64,000 nucleotides of DNA from Haliclona indistincta (Eukaryota > Porifera > Demospongiae > Haplosclerida > Chalinidae): the NCBI GenBank assembly GCA_964017065.1, contig OZ024784.1, positions 14,675,152-14,739,151 on the forward strand, in the 5' to 3' direction. Shown here piece after piece: positions 1 through 11,002 of the stretch (position 1 is its first letter; each line of letters begins with the position of its first letter). The notes under the pieces were generated by a model. The model was not told the origin of the DNA. It ran no database searches and saw only the letters and a list, made by a program, of their open reading frames with translations. A program made the translations under genes and the position numbers.

Positions 1-453
1 ATTGACGTGGTATATTGGGAGCTATGTCAGATGATGGACTGTCGTCTCCAAACCCTTTTTGCCAAACGTTCTGCAATGCAAAAAAATACAGGACAATAAA
101 GATTTCTACAGTTCATGTAACAAACTGTCTCACATTGATAATAGAGTTATTTCCATCACATTGATATGTCACATAAATTTCGTAAGCAGGCTCTTCAGTT
201 GATAATTGCCAGCTAACCAAACCGGTCGAGCAATTTACTGTCATGTCAAGACCATTGTGATGTTCTGCAGAAAATTCATGTCATGCTGAGCTATTAAAAT
301 ACGGGTACTTCAGCATGCAAGTCTTTCTAGGTTATACTACTTGCACTTACGTAGAGAATCCTTGCACAATACATCATCAGTGCACGCTCCCAGGGATGCA
401 GACAAGAGCCAGATAAGTAGACAAGGAACTATTGAACTTGTGAGCCACAACAT
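1..453 (-). CDS. Partial type I membrane protein, divergent member of the local receptor-like family
   Basis: Three exons fit a minus-strand gene running off the left edge: 351-453 (start codon at 453, signal peptide starting MLWLTSS, donor phase 1), 134-264 (phase 1 in, phase 0 out) and 1-70 (open to the edge). The second exon carries the pattern LDMTVNCSTGLVSW, which matches NMNVDCASGSVSW in the second exon of the genes at 6990-8620 and 12629-14670. Exon phases are identical and the length is almost the same (131 versus 128 nt). Position and phase agreement make chance unlikely. It is much more diverged than the two 400-aa paralogs. No known domain is recognised. The first exon rests on a signal-like hydrophobic stretch and a good GTAAGT donor only. 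Confidence 0.55.
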
Positions 454-2162
454 AACTAGTACACATGTGGAATGTACACAAACCGTAACTGAACTCTGTC
501 TGGGTTTCAAGCATTTTTATAGTAAAGACTACGTCACTGCAATAATCATCAAGAGGAAATGGTTGATTCTGGTTTACATGACAGTACTTGTGGACGTGTC
601 CTAATTCCACCACAAACCACTGTTGTCACCTGTGGTGATCAACTTCCCTAACCTGTGATCCGTATTGGAGTACAAACTGCAGTCAGACAATTTTGATCCA
701 ATATTATTATGAGTATTATAGAAAAAGTATGATAAATTATTATGAGCACTTGTAGTCAATGTGTAAGTAAATGCATCATAATACTGATGATCACAATTTA
801 TTATTCATGATCATGTAAATTGGCTTCTATTTTACATGATGTTTCTTCATGTCATTTCGAATTTGTGAAATAAGACTTGTACTATTTCAACATACAATGT
901 GGACGTGTGAGTGATATCAAAGGTATACTGCACTTCCCTTGCACTGATCTTGCCCGCCCACCTAAGTTACCCACCATCAGAATGTGTACGTGTAATGCAT
1001 GGGCACTCAATTGATCCACATTAATTTTATACAATCATAAATTTACAATATTAAATATGTATGAACGAAGTTTAACATTCATTTCCTTCTTTTACTGCAT
1101 GACATCCTTTAAAAGCTTTCTCAGTAACAACCGAAAAACAGCAATATCGTTGAAGTTTAGCAAAATAGATGATTGTTTTTTCCTGTTATGGGGCATGATG
1201 GAGGTAGTTAGCAAAAAGACATTGTACTAAAGTGGTTGTGAAGATCCCTGTGAGTGTATGCTAAGAATAATAGTGTTGTATTGATACTGTGAACTTTTGA
1301 CGTAAACTCCTTTTAAAATCAAAATCCAACAGCAGTGGTGTAATTTGAGTTAAATTTTTAGTGAAATGAAGGTATTCAGTGCACACACATGTGAAGTTAA
1401 GAATCAGCATGCACTCTAAGCAAACTGATGTATGCATAGGTAACTGTAATTATGGGTAACATTTATGAGACCACATCAATGCTCTTGCACATTATTATTA
1501 TGGAGGAAGTGATTCGATCAAAGCTTGGACTTTGGACTTTGCAGGATTCTACAAATCTGCAAGCCATTTGACCCCTTAGAACACAAAGTGTGGTTTTTTC
1601 AAGCATTAATTTCAACCATCCTAAATTTTTTATGCAAAATTGGTAATAGTAGTGTACGGTTTTCTCACACACTGAGTTAACAAATATAATTGTGATTCCA
1701 ACAGGCAGTCTTCTGATATAAAATATTTTTCTCATTTGACATCACACTATAATTATTACAGATTCTGCCATTTTGAAATGCACACTTAATAAAAATAACA
1801 GTCTCAAGACAACCCCATTATCGATCTCATACACAGACAACACAGTGTGCACAGGTCACTTCAGAAATAATTATTCACCACAAGAACTCCATCGTTTTAT
1901 TCTGTTCCTACCAGAATGTAGCTTGAAAAAATATGAAACGCCTAAATTTAGGCACACGTTAAATTTTGGTCATTTTAATCCGGCATGCGCTAATAAAATG
2001 GTTTAAAACCTGCAAAAAATAATAATATTTTAATAAAAATAACGTGTTCATAGGCTCACCTTCTGTCATACCATTATCTACCACAAACCTCAATTTCCAG
2101 ACGGACTATTAATTTGACCACTTATACATGTACACAATTTATATTTTTATGCATTTTACCAT
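454..2162. other. Intergenic, no gene recognised
   Basis: AT-rich sequence with only short open frames that lack splice-compatible neighbours or recognisable motifs. It separates the diverging partial gene on the left from the plus-strand relic on the right. I saw no long repeats inside it. Confidence 0.5.
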
Positions 2163-2732
2163 CTAGACACAGACGCTTTTATCATTGTCATAGTCACTTT
2201 GGGAATCATTGTCCTGATTCTTGTCTGTGTAAGCTTGTTTTCTGTGACACTGACTTTGAAAATAAAGAGATCTGTCAGGTATAAACCAGATGCATATTTT
2301 GATGTATGCATTCCTGGATTTCTGAAGTAAGTCTATCCTACAATAATTATCTTTTAGAAGGAAATCTGCATTCACAAAGGAATGATTGGTTCATATACTT
2401 CTTTAGTCATGAACAGCTAAATGCAGTTATTACTCCACTGATGAGCGTATCTCCGGAAAATAAGATCAGAAAGCTGATGAACATAGGAACAAACGAAGAA
2501 TGCAATCAAACTAGTACTAACGTGACGCTGCAGTCAGAATTATTTGAAATAAACGACTCTACCACCAGTTAACTCATTTGATATTGAAGCTAGAATTGTG
2601 GATAATGATTGTGGATACCTTGAGTATAACAACACATTCTCACATCAGCATAATTCTTCAAAATGCTCATTGTATGATGCTTTGGATACAGAAACTCATG
2701 ATGATTTACATGTATCTGTATGCTCAGAGTAA
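2163..2732 (+). pseudogene. Inverted, frameshifted relic of the 400-aa membrane-protein family
   Basis: On the plus strand 2165-2278 encodes a transmembrane exon (TLGIIVLILVCVSLFSVT) nearly identical to the TM exon of the genes at 7573-7681 and 13211-13319, with the same CAG|GTATAA donor. A degraded 46-nt exon follows near 2310-2330. The cytoplasmic-tail exon starts after TTTTAG at about 2357. That exon has at least two frame breaks: one after SLVMNS (about 2420), and a 1-nt insertion near 2550 between QSELFE and the PP-FDI segment. The tail then continues in frame 3 through CGYLEYNN to CSE and a stop at 2730-2732. The upstream signal and extracellular exons were not found. Homology continues past the stop to about 2900, matching the reverse complement of 6770-6840. 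Because the reading frame is broken and exons are missing I call it a pseudogene. Confidence 0.75.
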
Positions 2733-2900
2733 TTTATTGAATAACTTTTTCAATATCATACGAACACATGACCATCCGAGTACACAAAGTGGAAGTCATG
2801 AATTTCCTCAGCCACCGTTGACAGGGTTGCAATTCAACATCGATATCATCAGACTTGAAAGGTCTACTCCAATATCACGCAATTTCCAGGTAACCTAGCT

Positions 2901-4155
2901 AAAATAACCACCTTTGTTGTGTACTAGTCTACTGCTGTCTCATGCATGCATGAATTCTATATCTGATTTCCAGTTTTAATTAGCTAGCCCTTTGAACATC
3001 ACTTTCCAGTCCATGCTGCTTTATTGAGACAGCTATTATAACCTTTGTACGCATTTTCTTATAATTATAGACATCTAGCTAGCTGTTCCCTTATTCAGTC
3101 GACTCGACTGGACTATAAAATGTTCTAAAATGCACAGAAGTACACTTTGTACTGCTCTGAGTAACAGGATGTGCTAACACCCATGAACTACTTTGTACCA
3201 GTAGATACAAGAATAATTTATAATAATTGTGGGTGCACTTCAATTATATACTTCATACATGTACACAAAACATGTAGACTAAGTACGTTAGGCCAATAAT
3301 CCCGCCATGCAAAAGAAGTTGAGCCACATAGCCAAATCTGTAGTTGTGAGCTCATCTTGAAACTTGAGCAACGCAATAGACGTCACCATCTCCACCAGTG
3401 GATGACTTATGCACTTTTGATAAAGAGGAACTCATGTGAGATGTCTTCTCATGTTTATTTAAAATTCACCGTTATTTTTTACTAAGTTATGTAGCAGACC
3501 AAGTATGAGCTAGTGTCAGCCAAAGCACCAGGCTTACTATTGTTAGCACTCACACATAAAAAAGTACACTTTGGTATGTTATTAGAGCATTTGTCCAATC
3601 TACGTTACTGAATAGAGATACCCTATTCCATGTGACTGATAAATAACAAGACTAGTATACAACACAAAGTACATAACTTACTGAACTCAGAAAAAATTTA
3701 TTGACAAGGTTGCACAACAATATTATCGGACTTGCAGTCTTAATCCAATTCTCTTTAACTTCACATGACTCATCCATGATAACATTACTTAGATGTTTAT
3801 ATGTAGCTGCTTGTTCTTTATGGTAAATACAAGAAAACTGCTATCATTCAGTTTAATACTGGTCACTTTCTCACGTTAGCTCCCTGTGGGCGTTGTTAAT
3901 CATACAGTAGCATAGTGTTTGTTTTATAATTATAATACACTGTGCTGTGCCTGGGAGAGCTCTCGTTAGCTGCTTGGACAACTCTTTTAGTAAATTGTTG
4001 GTTTGTTTGGGGGTTGCCTAGTCTGGAAGCTCTCTCGTTACAGGTGCAGTCATTATTTTCTGGAATCATCTAATCTAACGTACCATTTAGCATTAAACAC
4101 AATTCACTTTATGACACTTTATTATAAATTTCGTTAACTAACTACTGGATACTTA
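2901..4155. other. Intergenic, no gene recognised
   Basis: AT-rich DNA without a supportable coding exon. It runs from the end of the relic's flanking homology to the short TIR element at 4156. Confidence 0.5.
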
Positions 4156-4487
4156 TGCGCCTATCAATGTCACGCCCCACCCCCCCAGTACAGGGCAAGT
4201 AGGGGATAGTAGGGGATTTGCACAAACAGGAAGTCAAAAGCCCCAGGGTGGGGCAAAGTTGCCGATGCAATTCTCCTACTAATCCCGACTATATACCCAC
4301 CCTGCCCCTCTTTTATATACGGGATTTGACCCATTTCTCTTTATATATATAGAAGAATGACTCAAGCTACACGTATATTATAAAATTGGTCAAATGCCTG
4401 ACCTCGGGCAAATTGCATTGTATAATCCCGTAAAACCCCCACCTCTGTCCCGTACTGGCGGGGTGGGGCGTGATATTGATAGGCGCA
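4156..4487. mobile_element. MITE with TTA target duplication (PIF/Harbinger-like)
   Basis: A 332-bp element bounded by imperfect terminal inverted repeats. The left end starts TGCGCCTATCAATGTCACGC (4156), and the right end is the complement of GCGTGATATTGATAGGCGCA (ends 4487). It is flanked on both sides by TTA (4153-4155 and 4488-4490). A 3-bp TWA target duplication is typical of PIF/Harbinger transposons. No transposase frame is present, so it is non-autonomous. The GC-rich, C-run-containing interior contrasts with the surrounding AT-rich sequence. Confidence 0.75.
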
Positions 4488-5506
4488 TTAGCAAAACAGA
4501 ATTTTTACCAGTGTGACTTTGTTACAAACAAAATTCAAAATTTTTTGTTACTGAAATTGTTGAACATGCACTGTCTCGGCTGTGATGTCATTGTACCGCC
4601 ACATTATGCTTATAGCCTGCCTACACATCTAAATATTAAAACCCGATTATCATAATCCCACCCAGATCACAGATTTCATATGTATTTTCCTCTAATCATA
4701 AAACCAATACATTATTGCTCATCGTAATTATTATGATGATTGTTTGTCTATTGCTCTCCTGCTCCTCCTCCTCATGCAAGTCCCGCTTCACTCTTCCATT
4801 GAAACTGAGTCTAAACAATCTTTTGCATTAACAGATATTGTATTGTACATTCTTTGCAAAATCTTTTCAACAAAAACACTGCTTAGTCATTAATTATTAA
4901 TCATTAAAGATATAAATTTTGGCTAACCGCAATTGGCTGTTAATCAAGCAACAACTGGAAACAAGACTGAATGAGTTGTATTGGTTTTTTCCAATGAAGC
5001 ATTATAGTTTTTAGAAGAAAATCAGTATCAGCTGGCTGCTCATCTCTATGACTATGATTGACACTGCAAAGTCTGCTGTATTGTATTGTTACACAACTTG
5101 TCAATAAAATTTTCTGAGTTCATGCAGCAAATATACTTTGTGTCGTTTGACATAGGAATCAAACAGAAAATATGCTCCCGACGTTGCATGACGTAGTATG
5201 AGGTCATGGGAGGAAGTAGTGTATTTAAAGTGGTGGGATAGTTAATGTAGTCCTTCTAGGGTTGTGCATCGTCACTATTCAGACTCCCGCCCACCCGCCC
5301 ATCAGAGATATGATCTTAAATTGTCTTCCAGATTGTCCTACAAAAAACTGCTAGAGTAGCATTAGCTGTATGCGATGGAGCTGACAGCGACAATGGGTTT
5401 TCCCAGACTTTTTTCACCAAAAAGCTTTAGGTTTTTATGGTTTTTCCCTTGTTTAGCGTTGGGCGTTAATTATATATTGCATAGAATACTGGAATCATAA
5501 TGCTGG
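4488..5506. other. Intergenic, no gene recognised
   Basis: No coding exon or clear repeat was identified between the MITE and the tandem repeats that begin at about 5507. Confidence 0.45.
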
Positions 5507-5810
5507 ATGTGTACAAGGAAGCACTGGTGTGTACAAGGAAACACTGGTGTGTACAAGGAATGTACTGATGTGTACATGGAATGTACTGATGTGTACAATG
5601 ATAATGTGTACAAAGAAAGTGATAGCTATAATAATTGTAGTTTCAGACATGCACTAGAAAGTGATAGCTGTAGTTTCAGACATGCACTGGAAAGTGATAG
5701 CTAGTTGCTCTATACATCAGACATGCACTGGAAAGTGATAGCTGTAGTTTCAGACATGCACTGGAAAGTGATGCTCTATACATCAGGCATGCACTGGAAA
5801 CTGATACTGT
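5507..5810. repeat. Two adjacent minisatellites
   Basis: From 5507 to about 5600 a unit of roughly 19-21 bp built on GTGTACAAGGAA..ACTG(G/A)T is repeated about five times with substitutions. From about 5640 to 5800 a second, longer unit (about 30-35 bp; core CAGACATGCACTGGAAAGTG) is repeated about five times. Both translate as low-complexity peptides, which explains the open frame over them. Confidence 0.8.
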
Positions 5811-5989
5811 GAGGGATAGTCAATTAGATATGTATCAGTTAATCTATGCCTACCTGTGGTGTATGCTGCATGGTGATATTTACCGGTTGTTTAACCCGGG
5901 AGAAACTGACTTTCTCAGCTTGGTCACATGTTCTTTGTAGCCAAGGGATTATACGAAATAATTATACCAATCAAGAATGCTTTGATGTC

Positions 5990-6125
5990 ATGACTTCCCA
6001 GTATATAAAGGAGAAGAACCCTCAAGTGTGATGATATCAATGTTGAAATTGACAGCAAGTCACTAATACATAATTGGAGAGAACATTGGTAACCTTGTCA
6101 ACAACAATTAAGAAATTTTATGAGT
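5990..6125. repeat. Copy of the 3'-flanking repeat of the 400-aa gene family
   Basis: The stretch containing TGATGATATCAATGTTGA, then GAGAGAACATTGGTA and TTGTCAACAACA, matches 6810-6900 and, more loosely, 12430-12535. Both of those lie just 3' of the two intact 400-aa genes. It is therefore a third, truncated duplicate of that flank. Confidence 0.6.
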
Positions 6126-6440
6126 TCCAATTTGCATGCAACTATGGATACACCAAAATTAAGAATGGAACTATAGATGACGATCACTAAGTTTTTATCG
6201 AAATTTAAAACAAATTTTGGATTCAACCTGTGCTAGCTAGCACTCACATTGTATACAAGTATTCTCTGGAAAACCAGAATCTTTGCTGTTTAATCTGTAG
6301 ATCAAGTATTAAGAGCACTGTTTCAGTGTCACTTTGGCAGCATCATCATTGTCATTCCAGTTCTTGTGAAACAATATCCCTCTAGATGTTTACTCGTTTT
6401 ATTTTTGTCTCACCAGTATGTGACTCTGATGATGTCCTGC

Positions 6441-6634
6441 TGTATAGCGGGAAATTTTGGTGGACTAAAATTTTGGCAAATTTGGCAAGCATTTACAAAA
6501 AAACAAAATTCGTCAAAATCTGTTCTTTCTATTACAAGCATGAGCCAGGTGCTGAGCGCCAAAATTAAACTCGCCAAAACGCAAAATCTGGGTCATTCAC
6601 CAAAATTTGATCCTCCAGAATTTCCCGCTTTACA
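6441..6634. mobile_element. Short inverted-repeat element (MITE)
   Basis: A 194-bp stretch whose ends are inverted copies: TGTATAGCGGGAAATT at the left and, read in reverse complement, TGTAAAGCGGGAAATT at the right. Inside each end lies an ATTTTGG block. The target duplication is not clear. It carries no coding capacity beyond an incidental open frame. Confidence 0.6.
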
Positions 6635-6989
6635 TTATTTGTTGTGCAGCCTTATCAACACATTTTATAAGTTCAGTAAGTTAGTTTTGTGCATTCCACT
6701 TGCTGTCAAGAGTTAATTAAGTCATGCATGAGGTTATTATGAGTCAGTCAACAAAATCATATAAACTAGGTTACCAGGAAATTCTTTGATATACGAGAAG
6801 ACCTATCCAGTCTGATGATATCAATGTTGATATGGTAACAAAATAAGGAAACATATTTGGAGAGAGCATTGGTAGCCTTGTTAACAACAGGTAAGGAAAT
6901 TTTAAAGCAGCCATCTTGTGATATCGAAAAAATATTCGCGATTTGTTTGTATCATAAAAGTAAGAATAAAAATGAAATTTTATGATTGA

Positions 6990-8620
6990 CTACTGTAACT
7001 GTGAACATACAGATATATCATCATAAGTTTCTGCATCCAAAGCATTATATGATGAGCATTTTGAAGAATAAAATGATAAATATTGATGTGAGAATCTATC
7101 GTTATACTCAAGGTATCCACAATCATCATCTTCAATACCAGCTTTAATATCAAACGGCTTAACTGGTGGTAGAGTCGTTTTTTCGAATAGTTCAGACTGC
7201 AACGTCACGCTAGTACTACTTTGATTACATTCTTCTTTTGATTCAATGTTCTTTCTGGTATCATTTTCTGATACGCTCATCAGTGGAGTAATATCTATAT
7301 TTGGCTGATCGTCTTTTTCAAGTGGCTGTACGATTGTGACTAAAGAAGTACATGAACCAGTCATTCCTTTGTGAATTGTGTCAAAGCCCTTTATAAAGAT
7401 TTCCTCCTAATAAGTAAGTCATAACAATTGGCGTTATTTGTTGGATGTGTGCTCATGAAATGTGACATACCTCAGAAATTGTAGTCATTTCATATGTTCC
7501 TTTTGACTCAGAAAATCTATTTTGAAATACAAAAATGCATACAACACAATAAATTATGCATCTGGTTTATACCTGACAGATTTCTTTATTTTCAAAGTCA
7601 GTGTCACAGAAAACAAGCTTACGCAGACAACAATCAGGACAGTTATGATTCCCAAAGTGATCAAGACAATGGAAAGTGTGTCTGAAAGTGTAAAAAATTA
7701 TGTTAGGATGCTACCAGTAGTACAGTCTGTTTCACACATACAAAATAAACAGACTGCTTCATATCTACATACCATCTAGTGCAATTAACATTGTTACCTG
7801 TTGTGATAGAAGGAAATGGTGTGTTAGAGGGCCCTATTGGAGATGCGGATTCTTCTGAACTTTTTGTTGTCCTTGTTTGTGTATTATTGAAGACGGTCGA
7901 AAGTACATGTAGCACCATTTGAGACTTTGAAGAAGTGGTCAAATTAACAGTTTGTGTCTGGATATTGAAGTTTGTAGTGGATGGTAGGATAGAAGTAACA
8001 GGGAATTCTATACAATAATAATTAAAATTAATAGTGGCTATACATGTACTATTACTGACCAGTGTAATTGCAGTATTGAGGATGAACCTGTCTGTCATCT
8101 GCTATATCAAAATCATTATAGCAAATTCTGAACACACAAGATCCAGTATTGTTGAGTGGTAAATCTAGTAGTTTCACTGAAGAATCGGTAGTATCTTCAG
8201 CATCGTAACAACGTGTCTGCATAGGTCAGGGAATAAATAACTCCATTATTTAAAGCAGACATCATCTTACCAGATTTTCACATTCAACCTTCACCGTAAT
8301 GTCAAAAGCACTTATAATCATTCCTGGTACTCTGTGCCAGCTCACTGATCCAGACGCGCAATCCACATTCATATTAAGCTGATCATTTTCATCTACATCT
8401 GTAAGAAAGTAAGCACCAACAATAGCACATGATGCACTCAGAGACTGCTACAGGCTATTTTGGAGCTCAAGTTAAAAAACTTACCGAGCTTGTCGGAACA
8501 TTCATAGCCATAGTTTGTGTTGCATTCCGGGTGCAGCTCCACACAGCGGGTCGGCACCACTGCAGTCAATGCCAGATTGAGTATACAAATCAAAGCTGCG
8601 GATAAACGAACTGGAACCAT
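6990..8620 (-). CDS. Type I membrane protein of unknown function, 400 aa (paralog 1)
   Basis: Seven exons: 8485-8620, 8271-8398, 8060-8216, 7798-8007, 7573-7681, 7471-7516 and 6990-7406 (1203 nt). The start shared with the second paralog (MVPVRLSAALICIL) gives a signal peptide; an upstream in-frame Met at 8632 is possible. The ectodomain has about eight cysteines and a Ser/Thr/Asn-rich stalk. One transmembrane helix near residues 212-240 (exon 7573-7681) is followed by a basic stop-transfer. The cytoplasmic tail of about 155 residues contains tyrosine motifs GTYEMT, CGYLEY, HQYLSF, SYNAL and TYDDI. I recognise no named domain. The last two motifs resemble tandem ITIM/ITAM half-sites, which would suggest SH2-mediated signalling; this is inference. 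The gene sits in a tandem duplication with 12629-14670. Confidence 0.85.
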
Positions 8621-8796
8621 CACCGATAGCACAAGAGTGAGATCTGGAAGTAGACCTAGTCCTTAGTCACTACGTCGACAACTATAATTTTAAAGAAAAC
8701 GTGCGTCAAACTGTACGTAATTAATTTATTTTACTTCCTGCTGTTGATTTTCACGTTTGTTCGAACAGCGTGGATTTTTTCCGTTGTCAGTCGTAT

Positions 8797-8839
8797 CATA
8801 GACTTTAGAGTACATAGACTTTGTACTCTAAAGTCTATG
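8797..8839. repeat. Perfect 17-bp inverted repeat (hairpin) upstream of paralog 1
   Basis: CATAGACTTTAGAGTAC at 8797-8813 is perfectly complementary to GTACTCTAAAGTCTATG at 8823-8839, with a 9-nt spacer. It lies about 180 bp upstream of the start codon of the 400-aa gene and is not seen at the matching place upstream of its duplicate. Confidence 0.8.
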
Positions 8840-9300
8840 GTCGTATTCATGTATAAAATGAGTATCACGCTACGCACTGGTTTATACATGAACACGACGA
8901 CGGGCACGCTGTTCGAGCAAACATCAAATCATAGACCGATATTAATGAAATCGACAGTAGCCCTAGGAAGTTAATAATAGCTTTTATGCCTAATTAAATT
9001 TTTATAATACCTGTATCGTGTTGAGTAACGTGTTCTCATGCTCGATTATTGTTGACGCACAACTATGAAGTTAGTAACAAGGGATACTGTATTGTTTATT
9101 AACAGATTTTGTATTTTCATCAGCATGATCACTTCTACTGGAGCTGAGACATTTTCTTTGAACTTTTGCCTTTTGGTAATATGTTTCTGGTGTACAGAGA
9201 CGTGACCAAGTGAGACACAATTTACCACTCCATATTAATATTTTGATACTTTGCTGTATAAGGTACAAAAAAAAGAATGATGCTATTAGTTGACAATTAG

Positions 9301-9490
9301 CGTGATGGAATGTTCGCGCTGAATAATTATGATGAGAAAACACGCTATGACGAGGTGCAGGTGACCGCCTACTGTTGGCGGGTCCACGGATGAATTTCGC
9401 GAAAGTATGCGAAGCTGACAGTGGAACCGTCTGGATAATTCCGCGAAGGCGTCATAGCGCGTGCTAATTCAGCGCGAACATTCCATCACG
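9301..9490. mobile_element. 190-bp MITE with 24-bp perfect inverted termini
   Basis: CGTGATGGAATGTTCGCGCT... at 9301-9324 is the exact reverse complement of 9467-9490. More internal complementary blocks (CACGCTATGACG against CGTCATAGCGCGTG) make the element almost a fold-back. The duplicated copy of this region (about 15000-15600) lacks it, so it inserted after the segmental duplication. The target-site duplication is not clear. Confidence 0.75.
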
Positions 9491-10423
9491 TCTCAGTCGC
9501 CGTTTCTAGCCAGCACTTTTTGTTTTGTGCGGAGAAGTACATGTAGTACCATCTCTGTCCTTGGAACATGTTTTTGAAATATTTTTATATTTACTTCCTG
9601 TTTCCCGCCTTTACTGAAGGATACAGTTGCACATACATGTAGGTTGCCCAATGATGTCACGACCAAGCTTAGTTACAATAGTTATGGCGTAGTTATCAGC
9701 ATAATTTTTAACTTATGACTCAGATATGCGACACCCATATCAATAAGTAAACATTTGGACCAATGATATCAAGTACGTGACTCCTGTAAGGTAATATGTA
9801 GTACTGTGTGTTATATATCGCGTTAGCGGGATATGACCCGTTATACCATACTAAGGCAATTCTGACCAATCAGATTGTGCTATTTGAGGGATGAGAAACG
9901 GAAACGAGGAAATGGCGCCATTATTGCACTAGAAACTAAACCCAAGACCCTAAAAACCTTCGCCTAATTAACTGCGCAAAGTCGGGAGGGTCGTCCTAAG
10001 CCGGGCCTTCGGCCCTTGGTAAGCCTAAGGATAGTCACGAGGGTTGTCCTAAACCGGGCCTTCGGCCCTAGCTAAAGATCGTCGGGAAAGTTTCTCGCTT
10101 ATATCCCACGATAGTTCTATCACACTTTTCCACGTAAAACTGATTCAATAATATTATTTTAAAAACTTTTTGTTCGACCATCAGTAGTTGTGCACTTTTG
10201 TATTGCACTTTTTTTTGGGGAAAAAACGATCTTAGCAGACGATGTTGTGTTACTACTCTATCATGACTATGAAGCTTTTATAGACACAGCCAGTTCATTA
10301 ATATTCCGATATTGCACTGCTGCCGGTCAAATGCCTGCATAATCACATGACCACTATGTGGTAAAGAACCCTCAGGCAATAGTCACTGTGGGGTTTCTTG
10401 ATCATAATCATTGCTTGTCATCT
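9491..10423. other. Duplicated upstream flank and unassigned GC-richer sequence
   Basis: 9493-9800 matches 15545-15669 plus 17627-17830, so it belongs to the segmental duplication. 9930-9968 contains a solitary copy of the AAACCCAAGACCCTAAAAAC block that is also found in the arms of the fold-back element at 10424-11002. Two GGGCCTTCGGCCC hairpins sit in near-duplicate segments at about 10002 and 10057. No gene was found. Confidence 0.55.
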
Positions 10424-11002
10424 GGCAGTATTGAATCACTGGACTGGACTGCTGGACTGGACCACTGGACTGGACTGACCTTTGAACCAAAAAACGGGAA
10501 ACCACGCCCATGATTATCACTAAATTTTAAACCCTAAACCCAAGACCCTAAAAACCTTCGCCTAACAGCGCCCAGTATGGACCTAACGGCGCCCAGTATG
10601 GACCTAACAGCGCCCAGTATTCGCCTAACAGCGCCCAGCATGGACCTAACGGCGCCCAGTATGGACCTAACGGTGCCCAGTATTCGCCTAACAGCGCACA
10701 GCATGGACCTAACGGCGCCCAGTACTATTCTGGCACGTTAGGCGCCGTTAGGTCCATACTGGGCGCCGTTAGGTCCATACTGGGCGCTGTTAGGCGAATA
10801 CTGGGCGCTGTTAGGTCCATACTGTACTGGAGGCCGTTAGGTCCATACTGGACGCTGTTACTGAGTGTTAGGCGAAGGTTTTTAGGGTCTTGGGTTTAAA
10901 ATTTAGTGGTAATTATGGGCGTGGTTTCCTGTTTTCTGGTTCAAAGGTCAGTCCAGTCCAGTGGTCCAGTCCAGCAGTCCAGTCCAGTGATTCAATACTG
11001 CC
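10424..11002. mobile_element. Fold-back transposon with long inverted arms and 10-bp target duplication
   Basis: The 579-bp element starts GGCAGTATTGAATCACTGGA and ends with its complement (CAATACTGCC at 10993-11002). Inverted arms extend more than 100 bp and include (ACTGGACTGG)n and an AAACCCAAGACCCTAAAAAC block. Inside the arms about 21-bp tandem units (CCTAACGGCGCCCAGTATGG) run inward on both sides to a short central loop near 10730. The 10-bp direct repeat CTTGTCATCT flanks it exactly (10414-10423 and 11003-11012). Long TIRs with a 9-11 bp target duplication are the signature of Mutator-like elements. No transposase is encoded. Confidence 0.85.

Noticed and set aside
10519..10560. AAACCCTAAACCCAAGACCCTAAAAACC as an interstitial telomeric repeat
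   Set aside because: Resembles CCCTAA but is not a tandem array, and it lies within the inverted arms of the fold-back element with matching copies at 10870-10910 and 9930-9968.
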